The notes below the pieces were generated by a model. The model searched no databases and was not told the origin of the DNA. It saw nothing but the letters and a program-made list of their open reading frames with translations. This document shows, piece by piece, positions 9,201 to 17,899 of a stretch of DNA of 64,000 bases. The stretch is from positions 1 through 64,000 of the forward strand of contig CAUVYH020000016.1 of the NCBI GenBank assembly GCA_963556065.3, written 5' to 3'. Position numbers and translations under genes: made by a program. Numbering within the stretch: the stretch's first letter is position 1; the number at the start of each line of letters is the position of its first letter. This DNA comes from JBAXTE01 sp963556065. GTDB lineage: Bacteria; Bacteroidota; Bacteroidia; Bacteroidales; WCHB1-69.

Positions 9201-9502
9201 TGATTTACAAATTCGAATCGTTTGAATTATTCAAACTGATGTTGCAGCACATTAACAAAGACATCATTTCGTTCCTGAATAAAGGAAAACTTCCAATGGA
9301 GGAAACGACAAATATCAGTGAAGCTCGATTGCCAAAATCGGACGCATCCAAACTTCAGACAGGCCGTGAAGATGTTGTGAATCAACGAACTTCCGAGGTT
9401 CAACGAACCGCTCCCGTACACGTCGAAAAGAAAGTCGGACGTAACGACCCTTGTCCTTGCGGAAGTGGAAAAAAATACAAAAACTGTCATGGAAAAGAAT
9501 AG
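6221..9502 (+). CDS. secA: Preprotein translocase ATPase SecA
   Basis: Motor that pushes preproteins through SecYEG. The 1093-residue length fits Bacteroidetes SecA, which carries insertions relative to E. coli (901). Motifs in order: MATGEGKTLVATLP (Walker A, near residue 190), TVNDYLARRD, YGTNNEFGFDYLRDNM, VDEVDSVLIDDARTPL (DEAD-type Walker B), GRIMEGRRYSDGLHQA, LAGMTGTAETEA, TNMAGRGTDIKL, RQLRGRAGRQGDPGSSQF. The C-terminus ends with a zinc-binding SEC-C motif GRNDPCPCGSGKKYKNCHG, which binds SecB or ribosomes. A -7 box TAAATTTGC lies at 6165-6173. No frameshift in 3.3 kb. Confidence 0.98.
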   Translation: MASLLQKFFGTKSDKDIKGIKPILNNCIEAHQRIMHCTNDELRAKTAEFKAKIADYIHEEEEEIALIRKRLDEEYEMPIDEKEELYRTLEHIEKNSYNKSQEILNEILPEAFAVVRETAKRFKDNEFLEVTATDFDRNIAARKANVEIIGDKAHWKNRWMAGGNEVVWDMCHYDVQFIGGIILHQGKIAEMATGEGKTLVATLPVYLNALPGKGVHLVTVNDYLARRDSEWMGPIFEFHGLSVDCIDKHEPNSDERRDAYLADITYGTNNEFGFDYLRDNMARNVFEIVQRPHNYAIVDEVDSVLIDDARTPLIISGPTPKGDQQEFDNYKPIVEKLYTAQRALVTKILAEAKSLLDKPENSDEYKEGAKLLFTAHRGLPKNKALIKFLSESGMKQLLLKTEGFYMAEQNKNMHIIDDELYFVIDEKLNSVDIMDKGIDLVSNTMEQKKMFIIPDVGLAIADLEKQNLSAQEKIEAKNEIYREFSIASERLHTIQQLMKAYTLFEIDVEYVIIDNKIKIVDEQTGRIMEGRRYSDGLHQAIEAKENVKVEAATQTYATITLQNYFRMYKKLAGMTGTAETEAGELWDIYKLDVVVIPTNKPISRIDKEDFVFKTKREKYNAAIEEIIELNKKGVPVLVGTTSVEISELISRMLTLRKIPHNVLNAKLHQKEADIVAKAGQIGAVTISTNMAGRGTDIKLGAGVKELGGLAIIGTERHDSRRVDRQLRGRAGRQGDPGSSQFYVSLEDDLMRLFGSNRIAGVMDRLGLKDGEVIQHSMITKSIERAQRKVEENNFGIRKRLLEYDDVMNKQRESIYQKRKNALYGDKLAIDISNNFYDMCENIISEYQGRQDYQEFETEIISTFALENPFTETQFHSEKAENLTDKLYEIAFENYKTRTKILAERAFPIVKDVYLNEGHRYENIALPINDGHKTMQIIAPLKKCYETEGKEIILSIEKGITLAVIDDAWKEHLREMDELKQSVQNASYEQKDPLLIYKFESFELFKLMLQHINKDIISFLNKGKLPMEETTNISEARLPKSDASKLQTGREDVVNQRTSEVQRTAPVHVEKKVGRNDPCPCGSGKKYKNCHGKE

Positions 9503-9514
9503 ACAGTAAAACCG

Positions 9515-9554
9515 AGCCAATGAGTCATGCGTCCAAACACATGACCCATTGGCT
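9515..9554 (+). terminator. Hairpin after secA
   Basis: Long stem AGCCAATGAGTCATG / CATGACCCATTGGCT (9515-9529 with 9540-9554, one mismatch) followed by TTTAATAATAG. Stem is strong, the T-tract weak. Confidence 0.7.
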
Positions 9555-9579
9555 TTAATAATAGATTCTTATTGAATAA

Positions 9580-10218
9580 ATGAATAAATTACTTGTCAGC
9601 ACGGCTTATCTGCCTCCGATTGATTATATTAAAGCAATGATCGATGCAGATAAAACGGAGATCGAATTTCACGAGAATTTCCAAAAACGCTCATATCGGA
9701 ATCGTGCTGTAATATTATCCGCAAACGGCCCCTTATCCTTATCTATTCCCGTAAAAAGACCCAACGGCAACCATACCCTCATTTCCGAAGTTTTAATCGA
9801 TTACAACGAGCCGTGGCAACATGATCACTGGCAGGCCATCCAGTCGGCCTATAACAAATCGCCCTATTTTGAATACTACAGCTACCTGTTTGAACCGTTT
9901 TATCAAAAAAGATGGGATACCCTGCTGGATTACAACACCTCTCTTTTAAAGGAAATTATAAAGGTTTTATCCATCCCCACGCCGATTTCATTTACCGAAG
10001 AATATATAGCAAACCCACCTGAAACTTCAGACTGTCGGGGTTTATTCCAGAAACATAAATCGGGAACGTCTCTTTACACAATAGCATCTTATAATCAGGT
10101 ATTTGACTATAAGTTTCCTTTTGTTGAAAAAATCAGTATTTTGGATACTATTTTTAATCTGGGACCGGATACGGGTTCGTATTTGCAAAAAATAAAGTCT
10201 CCATTTGATGATTTGTAA
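9580..10218 (+). CDS. WbqC-like family protein
   Basis: The 212-residue protein matches the WbqC-like family, found in polysaccharide biosynthesis contexts; its reaction is not firmly known. Seen: STAYLPPIDYIKAMI at the N-terminus, the NRAVILSANGPLSLSIPVKRPNG segment, IDYNEPWQHDHWQAI and YNKSPYFEYY, all typical of the family. No signal peptide, so cytoplasmic. It stands alone between the secA terminator and an accessory gene. Confidence 0.88.
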   Translation: MNKLLVSTAYLPPIDYIKAMIDADKTEIEFHENFQKRSYRNRAVILSANGPLSLSIPVKRPNGNHTLISEVLIDYNEPWQHDHWQAIQSAYNKSPYFEYYSYLFEPFYQKRWDTLLDYNTSLLKEIIKVLSIPTPISFTEEYIANPPETSDCRGLFQKHKSGTSLYTIASYNQVFDYKFPFVEKISILDTIFNLGPDTGSYLQKIKSPFDDL

Positions 10219-10250
10219 ATTTATCAGTACATTTGATGAAGAAATAAACC

Positions 10251-10269
10251 TAACCCAAAGGTTGGGTTA
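10251..10269. repeat. Perfect short hairpin after the WbqC-like gene
   Basis: TAACCCAA-AGG-TTGGGTTA, 8-bp stem and 3-base loop, no T-tract. It sits between the WbqC-like gene and the HEPN-like gene and could be a terminator stem or the left border of the inserted gene. Confidence 0.6.
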
Positions 10270-10336
10270 TACAATAATAATTAGATAGATTGCCGTACCT
10301 TTGGTAAGGCAATAAAAGAGTTGTGGGTAATTGTAA

Positions 10337-11257
10337 ATGAATAAAACTTTAACAATGAATAAAATTCACACAATAGGAATAATAAATTTTCGACCAAATA
10401 TTGAACCTCTTGAAATTAAATTTAAATATCCAGGTGAAAAGAAAGAGTTTGTTTTTAGATTGCATTATAATTCTTCAATTTATGACCAATTTTTGACAGA
10501 AATAAAAGGAAAGATTTTATTGGAAACATCAAGTTTAGTTGAATTGGAAGAATACGCAGAAAAAATTCCAAAGACAGAAGTGTTAAACAAAAATATATTT
10601 CTTAACCACGTTGAGAAGATAAACTATGCTATTGATTTAATACGTTACTCATACAATGACGGTAAAATCACAAATATGTTAAGGATAAGAAATATTGGGG
10701 AACAAGATTTCTTATTTCACAAACTTTTAATCAACAACAGACATGTAAATTCAAGGACTGTTGCAAGTTATGGAGACAAAACGGTTTCACATGTGGAAAT
10801 TGAAAAACTTTCAGAATCTGTTCCTTTTGAGTGGAGAACCTTTTCAAGAGCAAAAGATCTTCTTCATTTAGGCTTTTTTAATGAAAGTTTAATAGTAGGG
10901 TTCAACCTTTTAGATTATTGCGTTCAAAAAACAATAAAATCATTAATGACAAATATTACTTCTGATTCTGAAAAAGAGCAACTATTAAGACAAATAAAAG
11001 ATCAACGACTAAAAACTTATTTAGGACCTTTATTTAAGACACTGACTGGCAATGTTTTTTATGACAAAAATATTACAGAGAAAAAACTGGAAAAACTTAA
11101 TGAAAAAAGGAATAAAATCGTACATAGTGGACAAAATTGTGAATATGGTGAAGTTTGTGAATCCTTAAAAACAATTTTTTATGCAATTAAAGGTCTAAAT
11201 GAAAAGGGAAATCAGAATTTTGACATTCCATTAGAAATTATTTTTTATAATCTATAA
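10337..11257 (+). CDS. HEPN-like domain protein, possible defence or accessory gene
   Basis: A 306-residue protein I cannot name. The C-terminal third reads like a HEPN/Apea-type helical domain: SRAKDLLHLGFFNESLIVGFNLLDYCVQ, then RNKIVH (an R-x4-H motif, the catalytic signature of many HEPN RNases) and SLKTIFYAIKGL. The N-terminal two thirds has no recognised motif and no membrane segment. It is markedly AT-rich compared with neighbours and is followed by an attC-like palindrome, which suggests a mobile cassette. Two in-frame ATGs (10337 and 10355) are possible starts. HEPN proteins often act in abortive infection or toxin systems; whether this one does is inference. Confidence 0.7.
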   Translation: MNKTLTMNKIHTIGIINFRPNIEPLEIKFKYPGEKKEFVFRLHYNSSIYDQFLTEIKGKILLETSSLVELEEYAEKIPKTEVLNKNIFLNHVEKINYAIDLIRYSYNDGKITNMLRIRNIGEQDFLFHKLLINNRHVNSRTVASYGDKTVSHVEIEKLSESVPFEWRTFSRAKDLLHLGFFNESLIVGFNLLDYCVQKTIKSLMTNITSDSEKEQLLRQIKDQRLKTYLGPLFKTLTGNVFYDKNITEKKLEKLNEKRNKIVHSGQNCEYGEVCESLKTIFYAIKGLNEKGNQNFDIPLEIIFYNL

Positions 11258-11270
11258 AATAAAACCCCAG

Positions 11271-11402
11271 CCCATAACAAAGCCTTGCTTTCAGCGGGGG
11301 TGAAATGGGAATTGAAACGACAAACAAATTAATAATCGCCAGCGGTAAGCGACAAGAAAGTGGGGTTTAATCCCCGCCGAAAAGCAAGCCTCGGGCGTTA
11401 CC
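11271..11402. repeat. Imperfect inverted repeat resembling an attC recombination site
   Basis: The left arm (CATAACAAAGCCTTGCTTTC then AGCGGGG, from 11272) and the right arm (CCCCGCC then GAAAAGCAAGCCTCGGG, ending CGTTA at 11400) pair over about 20 bases with a small bulge, enclosing about 75 bases. The ends TAACAA and GGGCGTTA look like the R-boxes of integron attC sites, although the right core CGTTACC is not the GTTRRRY consensus. It lies just after the stop of the HEPN-like gene, where a cassette attC is expected. No integrase is in the window. Confidence 0.45.
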
Positions 11403-11427
11403 ACTCATTATAAAAAAACGAAATCGA

Positions 11428-11443
11428 TCCGCCAGCTGGCGGA
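11428..11443. repeat. 16-bp palindrome TCCGCCAGCTGGCGGA
   Basis: Perfect palindrome in the non-coding stretch before the pgpH gene end. A near copy, TCCGCCAAATGGCGGA, occurs at 46656-46671, so this may be a dispersed palindromic element. The rest of 11444-11598 shows nothing I can name. Confidence 0.6.
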
Positions 11444-11598
11444 CTGTTTTTTCGGGATTGATGAGTTTTCGCAATGCGTGGCTATGCAAAGCGGATGTTG
11501 TCAGGTTTTTTTACTTTTCACTTTATGACTTTCACCTTTTAACTGATTTCGGGTTTCCCTATAAACGTATCAACCAATAAACCTATCAACAACTTTAG

Positions 11599-13681
11599 CT
11601 ATATTTTCGGGTATTCGATCCGTTTATGGTAGATATTAATGAGTTGCGATTTGAATGTCTCTTTGATAACGAGTAGATCTTTAAACGTAATATTTGCCTG
11701 ATCGAACTGATGATTTTCGATGAGTTTATCCACCATGTCTTCGACAAAAGTTGAAATATTTTCTTTGGTGTGCTCTTTCATACTCCGGGTAGCTGCTTCC
11801 AAAATATCGGCAAGCATCAGCACGGCTTCTTCTTTGGTCCGCGGAGTAGGTCCAGGATAGGTAAACAATGAATCATCAATCGCTTTAGCCACGTTATTTA
11901 GCATATACTTATTGTAGAAATAAGCCGTTTTTCGAGTTCCGTGATGCGTGCGAATAAACCCCATAATTTCGTCGGGAAGCTTATATTTGCGAGCAATAGC
12001 AATGCCTTCTGCAACATGATTAATAACAATTGCAGCACTTTCTTGAGGAAGTAAATCATCGTGCGGATTTACTCCATGCTGGTTCTCTATAAAAAATGAG
12101 GGATTGGAAAGCTTTCCGATATCGTGATAAAGTGCTCCGGTTCTCACCAGTAACATATTTCCATTAATTTTGTGGGTTACTTCTTCGGCAATGTTTGAAA
12201 CCAACACCGAGTGGAGAAAAGTTCCGGGAGCCTTTGCCGCGAGCTCACGAAGTAAAGGCAAGTTGGTATTAGACAATTCCAATAACGTAAAATCCGTGAC
12301 CAAGCGAAATATTCGTTCAAGGATAAAAAGGTAAGGATAAGTCATTAATGTAAGTACCGCGCTTATAACATAAAGCCATAATTGTTGCGAACTTAAGGAA
12401 TCCAAACCATTGTCGAACATTAACGATTTAACCACAAAGAGTAATAAGTAGCCTCCAAAAAACAAGAAGTGCGGTAGTTACAAACTGAGCTCTCCGGTAG
12501 AGTGACTTCAGACTAAGAATAGCCAATAAGCCCACCAATATCTGAATCAAGGAAAATTCAAAACCGCCAACAACAAAAGATCCCACGAGTAAAACCCCCA
12601 TTATGTATGATAATATGGAAACTCGCGAACTGAAAAAAACTTTATTTGCTATTGCAAAGATGCAAAACGGGAAAGCAGGTAAATATTCGGGAACATACGA
12701 ATAAACAATAAATGCCGGAATTACCATCGATAAAAACACCGTGCTTAAAAGTGCTATTCGTTTGAGCCGATAAAAGACTTTTTTATCAAACAGGTAAACA
12801 TAAAAATAAAGAATAAATAAAATCAGAAATACCAGCATTGACTTTCCTATTTCAAAGCCAAATCCACCTACCGCTTTATAGTCCCCCTCTTGATATTGCG
12901 TTTCGAGTGATGAAATTATCTGATATTTTTCTGCGGTAATTAACTCCCCTTTCGAAATAATCCGCTCCCCTTTCTGAACCAACCCATACGAAGGCGAAAG
13001 ATTATCAAAAGCCATATCCAACTCCTTTTGAGTGGTAATTCCGTCATAAAGCACATTATGCGTTAAAAAACTTTCAACAAAAGACTTGACGGAAGAAATA
13101 TTCCTGAACCCTAATTGAGTGAGTTTAGACTGAATATATCTATCCGCAGTAACTATAGTAAAAAAATCGCTACGGGAACGTATTTCGACACTATTGTTTT
13201 TGACTAATTGGACTGTTTGTGTTTGGTGGAAAATATTTTCATTGCGTTGGCTTTGAATTATTCCTCTTAAATAAACAGTATCAATAATCGCAAGTAACTT
13301 TTCCGATTCCCCATTATTTAATTTAATCGGAACACCTGTCGTCTTGCAATCATTCAATGCAATAACAAATTCATTCTTTTTTTTATATGTAACTACCGAA
13401 TCGTAATTATAATATGGGACGATACTCTGCTTTGCACGCTCTTTTTCCTGCTTAAAATCAGCTTCTGTTTTATTTATCGAAAAATCAAACGGAGCAATTA
13501 AATCCTGATACATCCACGGCTTATTTTTTCGATACTCAAATTTAAAACTTGCCTCATTCGGATAGAACATTACTATTATTAGCCCTGTGAGAACGAAAAT
13601 CGTCCCCCTGAAAAAAAGAATATTCTTTTGAATAAAAAGGCGTAAATCTCCCAAAACAGTAATTTTATATTTACTCATCAT
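11599..13681 (-). CDS. 7TMR-HD family membrane HD phosphohydrolase (PgpH-like), one frameshift
   Basis: PgpH-type proteins degrade the second messenger c-di-AMP. The N-terminal 400 residues (from 13681) give one membrane helix near residue 25, an extracytoplasmic region with DLIAPFDFSINKTEADFKQEKE, and then a multi-helix membrane domain. The C-terminal part (to 11599) is the HD domain: HSVLVSNIAEEV, GALYHDIGKLSNP, INHVAEGIAIARKY, IRTHHGTRK. The two frames meet at a run of six A (plus strand 12457-12462) and join smoothly as ALLVF-GGYLLLFVVK once one base is removed. The joined length of about 690 residues is normal for the family. A single consensus error is more likely than a real split. Confidence 0.85.
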
Positions 13682-13916
13682 TGATTTTTTTTATTAGATT
13701 CCACTCAAAAATTCAGCACAGCCTAATATTGATTGCAAATTAATAAAAAATCAAATAGCATTAAAGAAAAAGAATATTATAAGATGAAATGCAAAATAAA
13801 TGCTTATTTGTTAAATTTTAACATATATTATGTCGAAAAAAGTATAAAAACAAAAAAAAAGTGATATCTTTGCATCGTAAATAAAAAAGTTAAAACAAAC
13901 AACAAAAGAAAAGCCC

Positions 13917-15240
13917 ATGGTAAAAATTAAATGGACCGCTCTCATTCTTTTAACGGTCTCTTTTGTGCAGGCCTTTTCGGCTCCTATTTCAAAAGAGTAT
14001 CAGCGGCAATTCAAGCAAGCAATGATATACGTGCAAAACGAAGAATACAAAGACGCTCTTCCTGTGTTGACTGCTCTTCACAAAGAAAACAACAACGCGA
14101 ATTTGGACTTTCACATCGGATTATGTAATTATTATTTGCAATTTGACAAACGGGAAGCATTAGCTTCGTTTGATAAAGCCGTAAAAAACATCGCAAAAAA
14201 ATACACGAACACCGCAACGGATATTCAGGCTCCAAATGAAGCCGTTTATTTTCAGGCATTATGTTATCATTACTTAGCGGAAACAGATAAAGCTATTGCT
14301 AAGTATGAAGAATATCTTAAGAATGCGAAAGAATATAGTTCCGACAAGCTTATTATTGCGGATGCCAAACGAAAACTAAAGATAGCTAAAGAAACCCCTT
14401 CGCTGTTTGCAATGAGTGAGCATAATGAAATCGTTGCAGGCAGAGCTACTACCAAAAAACTTGAAAAAAGGCTATACCGCGAAGCTAAAAAAGGTCATGG
14501 ATATAATTCAGGATGATAAAATTGAAGCTTTGCTTTTATTAAAAGGCATGCTTAAAGAGTATCCGAACGAACCAAACATCAACTATATGATGGGAATATG
14601 TTTGCTCAATATAAAACCATACAACGAGTTAGCTACAGACTATTTTACAATAGCAGATAAAAACTCAAGCAGTTTTAAAGAATCGGGGATAGGCCTTGAT
14701 TGTCCTGCTTTTGTAAAATACTACTCCGGCGTAGCTAATCAGGTCAATGGCAATCACAAACAGGCATTGGCTGACTTTGAAGCATTTAATGCCGTCTATC
14801 CTGAAGATTATGCTTCATCCAAACCCGAATTCATCAAACACATGGAATATTCCCGCAATATGCTCAAAAACGGCACTCCTCAAGATTCGGCCGCTTTAGC
14901 AAGCTACAATAACCAGATGAATATTATAGACACGGCAGGCGTAAGTGTACTCTTCCCTATACTCGGCACCCCCATTGCTAACGAAAACAATAATCACAAC
15001 AAAACCAACACAACTTTTGACAGCGAATACTATTACTCTGTACAGGTAGGAGCCGGAAATATGAAAGAAAATCATTTCAACAAAGTCAATGAATTAAGGA
15101 CTTCAAAATATCCAAATGGAATAAAACGATTTTTAACTGGAAAATTTCCAACAAAAGAAGAAGCGACAGCACGAATGAAAGAACTTGTTGATTTTGGATA
15201 TTCCGATGCTTATGTAACCCGAATGAGAGGAAAGAAGTAA
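13917..15240 (+). CDS. Exported TPR protein with C-terminal SPOR domain, one frameshift
   Basis: A signal peptide (ALILLTVSFVQAFSAP) precedes two copies of a TPR-type unit of about 170 residues: YQRQFKQAMIYVQNEEYKDAL then IGLCNYYL in the first, YTAKLKKVMDIIQDD then MGICLLN in the second. The C-terminal 75 residues (YYYSVQVGAGNMKE to the end) look like a SPOR domain, which binds denuded peptidoglycan glycans. The first frame ends at 14516 and the second runs to 15240; they join if one A is dropped from either A6 run at 14454-14459 or 14464-14469. A -7 box TATCTTTGC is at 13865-13873. Two overlapping genes remain possible, but the second half would lack a start and signal peptide. Confidence 0.75.
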
Positions 15241-15260
15241 GTATTTTTAATTTACAAAAA

Positions 15261-15296
15261 AGCTCGATACACATTATTTGTATCGAGCTTTTTTTT
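15261..15296 (+). terminator. Terminator after the TPR-SPOR gene
   Basis: Perfect 11-bp stem AGCTCGATACA / TGTATCGAGCT with a 7-base loop, flanked by A-tract and eight T. Confidence 0.95.
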
Positions 15297-15359
15297 ATCA
15301 CAATCAAAAAGATCGGTTAATTTCGTATTTTTACATCCACAAACGGGATTCAGAATTAT

Positions 15360-16565
15360 ATGGCAACAAAAAAAACGAATCTTTTTATCAGCTCAATTAT
15401 AACATTGAGTCTATTTTTTGTTTCTATCATACTCCAAGTTCTATTGGGTCTTATTCCGGTAACGACATTTCTGTTTCCCGTAAACCTGAATTTAATTCTT
15501 GAGCTGACAACCCTCATCATATTGTTTCATTTTGTTTTTAAAAAATCTAAAGTTATCCAGTGGATTTCATCTCCCCCTGCAGCACTTTCTTCCATTCTTT
15601 TATTTTCCTTGCTAATCATTCCCATGGCTATTATTCCCCAACAAAGCAATATGCAAACTTTTTTAGGGTTGAATCAGATCACGCATACTTGGATGTTTAC
15701 AGCATCTTCGCTATACCTGATTACAACACTTGGATTCACCATTATGCGAAGAAGCTTTCCACTTCGAGCGCACAATATTCTTTTCTTCATCAACCACTTC
15801 GGTTTGTGGATAATATTAACTACCGGGTTATTGGGTGCTGCAGATCGGCAGGAAGTAATGATGCAAGTTTATGAAGGACAAGTCGTCTGGTATGGTGAAA
15901 ACGAAAAAGGAGAAATCGTTGAACTACCTATAGCTATTAAACTGCATGATTTTGTAATGCGGAGTTTTCCTCCCAAAATCGCCCTGGTTGATCCTCAAGG
16001 AAAACCATACACCATCAAAGATAATGAATGTCTTGAAGTAACCGGAACTTCCACCTTCAATATAGCCCAATATCGGATTAACATTCTGCAATATTATCCC
16101 GAATTCTTGGGAGACAGCATTAAACAACAGGAAACAAGTGTGGTAGCGCCTGCTGCAAGGGTCACAATTACAACGCCTCAAAAAGGGCTCATATCGGGAT
16201 GGATATCTTCGGGTAATTATATGCAAAGGCCAACCGTCATTGAACTTGGAAAAGATACACTTCTAGCATTGCTTACTCCCGAACCGGAATATTTCGGATC
16301 TAAGGTTACGCTCTATTCCAAGTCGGACAATGATGCTCAGAAAAAAATCGTCTCCGTAAACAACCCCGCACATCTTGAAGGATGGAATATTTACCAGTAC
16401 AGCTATGACGTAAAGCTGGGAAACGACTCAAAGTACAGCATTTTTATGCTCGTTAAAGACCCGTGGCTACCTTTGGTGTACTTCGGAATGATTCTGCTTA
16501 TGATCGGCTCCATACTGCTCCTATTCACAAAAATGAAAATTCAACGAAAGGAAGACACTTTATGA
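15360..16565 (+). CDS. resB: Cytochrome c biogenesis protein ResB-like
   Basis: System II cytochrome c maturation: ResB works with CcsA to carry heme across the membrane and attach it to apocytochrome c. The 401-residue protein has three or four N-terminal membrane helices, then a large extracytoplasmic domain (VQEMMQVYEGQVVWYGENE-type start, LHDFVMRSFPPKIALV, ISGWISSGNYMQRPTV, HLEGWNIYQYSYDVKLGND), then a final helix (VYFGMILLMIGSILLLF). The WNIYQYSYD block is typical of ResB. The stop overlaps the ccsA start (ATGA at 16562-16565), so the two form an operon. Confidence 0.85.
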   Translation: MATKKTNLFISSIITLSLFFVSIILQVLLGLIPVTTFLFPVNLNLILELTTLIILFHFVFKKSKVIQWISSPPAALSSILLFSLLIIPMAIIPQQSNMQTFLGLNQITHTWMFTASSLYLITTLGFTIMRRSFPLRAHNILFFINHFGLWIILTTGLLGAADRQEVMMQVYEGQVVWYGENEKGEIVELPIAIKLHDFVMRSFPPKIALVDPQGKPYTIKDNECLEVTGTSTFNIAQYRINILQYYPEFLGDSIKQQETSVVAPAARVTITTPQKGLISGWISSGNYMQRPTVIELGKDTLLALLTPEPEYFGSKVTLYSKSDNDAQKKIVSVNNPAHLEGWNIYQYSYDVKLGNDSKYSIFMLVKDPWLPLVYFGMILLMIGSILLLFTKMKIQRKEDTL

Positions 16566-17353
16566 TTGCGCTTTGGTTGACTGTCGTGCTGATTGTTTTC
16601 GCCGCCACTTGGGGCATTGGTGGAATATTGGTTACTTTTTCCAAGAAAAAGGCGAAACTCGCCCCTATTTCCAACTACCTTCCGATTCTTGGAAATTTGA
16701 CAATCGTTGCTTTCACCATTCTGCTTTGGATTCGGCTGGATCGTCCACCCATGCGCACTATAGCTGAAACTCGACTATGGTACTCCGTATTCATCTCTTG
16801 GATCACCTGGCTGATTTTCTTCCACACTAAAGAAATATTAGTATATTGGCTTGGGTTTATCATGACATTTGTTTTTCTTTTAACGGACACCATTCATCCC
16901 GAATATCAAAGCAAAGCATTAATGCCCGCACTGCAAAGTCCCTGGTTTATTCCGCATGTGGTCGTGTACATGATTGCTTACGCCGTGCTAGGCATAGCAT
17001 GGTTATCATCTATTATCGGAATATTTTCGAAACAATCGACCGAAAACATTATTTCCGTTACCATAAAACTAGCATATATTGGCTTTGGACTGCTCACACT
17101 GGGAATGCTAATGGGAGCTTTGTGGGCAAAGATAGCATGGGGAAATTACTGGTCGTGGGATCCGAAAGAAACTTGGGCATTGCTCACATGGCTATTCTAT
17201 TTGCTGGCCATTCACCTCCATTATGCCTATCCGAAAAAGAAAAAGTTGCTCCTCTGGCTGTTTACGCTTTCCTTTATCGTATTGCTCATCACTTGGTTTG
17301 GAATACGATACATCGCCCCAGCCTCGCCGAGCGTCCACATTTACGCACAGTAA
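16562..17353 (+). CDS. ccsA: Cytochrome c assembly protein CcsA
   Basis: Heme-handling membrane protein of system II cytochrome c maturation, 263 residues and about eight membrane helices. The tryptophan-rich WWD-type motif is clear: WGNYWSWDPKETWALLTWL. Conserved heme-ligand histidines are in FIPHVVVYM and the C-terminal HLHYAYP region. The start at 16562 is chosen from the ATGA overlap with resB; a longer frame from 16463 only overlaps resB coding sequence. Confidence 0.93.
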   Translation: MIALWLTVVLIVFAATWGIGGILVTFSKKKAKLAPISNYLPILGNLTIVAFTILLWIRLDRPPMRTIAETRLWYSVFISWITWLIFFHTKEILVYWLGFIMTFVFLLTDTIHPEYQSKALMPALQSPWFIPHVVVYMIAYAVLGIAWLSSIIGIFSKQSTENIISVTIKLAYIGFGLLTLGMLMGALWAKIAWGNYWSWDPKETWALLTWLFYLLAIHLHYAYPKKKKLLLWLFTLSFIVLLITWFGIRYIAPASPSVHIYAQ

Positions 17354-17402
17354 CAAAATGGGCATCTTATACATTCAATAAACCCATCAACTATCCAGTC
17401 TA

Positions 17403-17894
17403 TCACCTCTTCTCCACCTCCAAAATTTCCAGATTTTTAAAATCTGCACCTTCTACATCCAATCGAACAGCTGTAATTATTTGGTGAAAGCCATATTTTC
17501 CGGCAGCTCCTGGGTTAATATGCAAAAGTTGATTTTGATGATCATATATCACTTTTAAGATATGTGAATGCCCTGAAACAAATAAATCAGGGCGATTTCC
17601 TTTAATCAACTCCAATGCTTTTTTATCGTATCTCTTCGGATAGCCGCCAATATGGATCATCAGTACTTTTATTTTCTCAACTTCGAAAAGTTGGTAGAGC
17701 GGAAACTCCTGCCGTGCTTTAACATCATCAATATTGCCATAGACCGCTCGAATTTTGGCAATCTTTGACAACTTTTCCAACACATCATATCCGCCGATAT
17801 CACCGGCATGCCAGATTTCTGTACAAGTGGATAAAAACTCCAGTACTTTGGGATGCAAATACCCGTGAGTATCCGAAAGAATTCCGATTTTCAT
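17403..17894 (-). CDS. YfcE/MJ0936-family metallophosphoesterase
   Basis: A 163-residue calcineurin-like phosphoesterase. Metal-binding motifs in order: GILSDTHGYLHP (D-x-H), WHAGDIGGYDV (GD), VYGNIDD (GN-x-D), IHIGGYP, and VSGHSHILK (GH-x-H). The short, compact length matches the YfcE/MJ0936 group with broad phosphodiesterase activity; natural substrate unknown. It follows rlmB by five bases, so probably shares its transcript. It is convergent with ccsA. Confidence 0.9.
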   Translation of the reverse strand: MKIGILSDTHGYLHPKVLEFLSTCTEIWHAGDIGGYDVLEKLSKIAKIRAVYGNIDDVKARQEFPLYQLFEVEKIKVLMIHIGGYPKRYDKKALELIKGNRPDLFVSGHSHILKVIYDHQNQLLHINPGAAGKYGFHQIITAVRLDVEGADFKNLEILEVEKR

Positions 17895-17899
17895 TTCGT

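Noticed and set aside
12428..12465. Programmed ribosomal frameshift in the PgpH-like gene
   Set aside because: The needed shift is +1 (or -2), not a -1 slip on the T6 run, and similar single-base problems occur in unrelated genes nearby.
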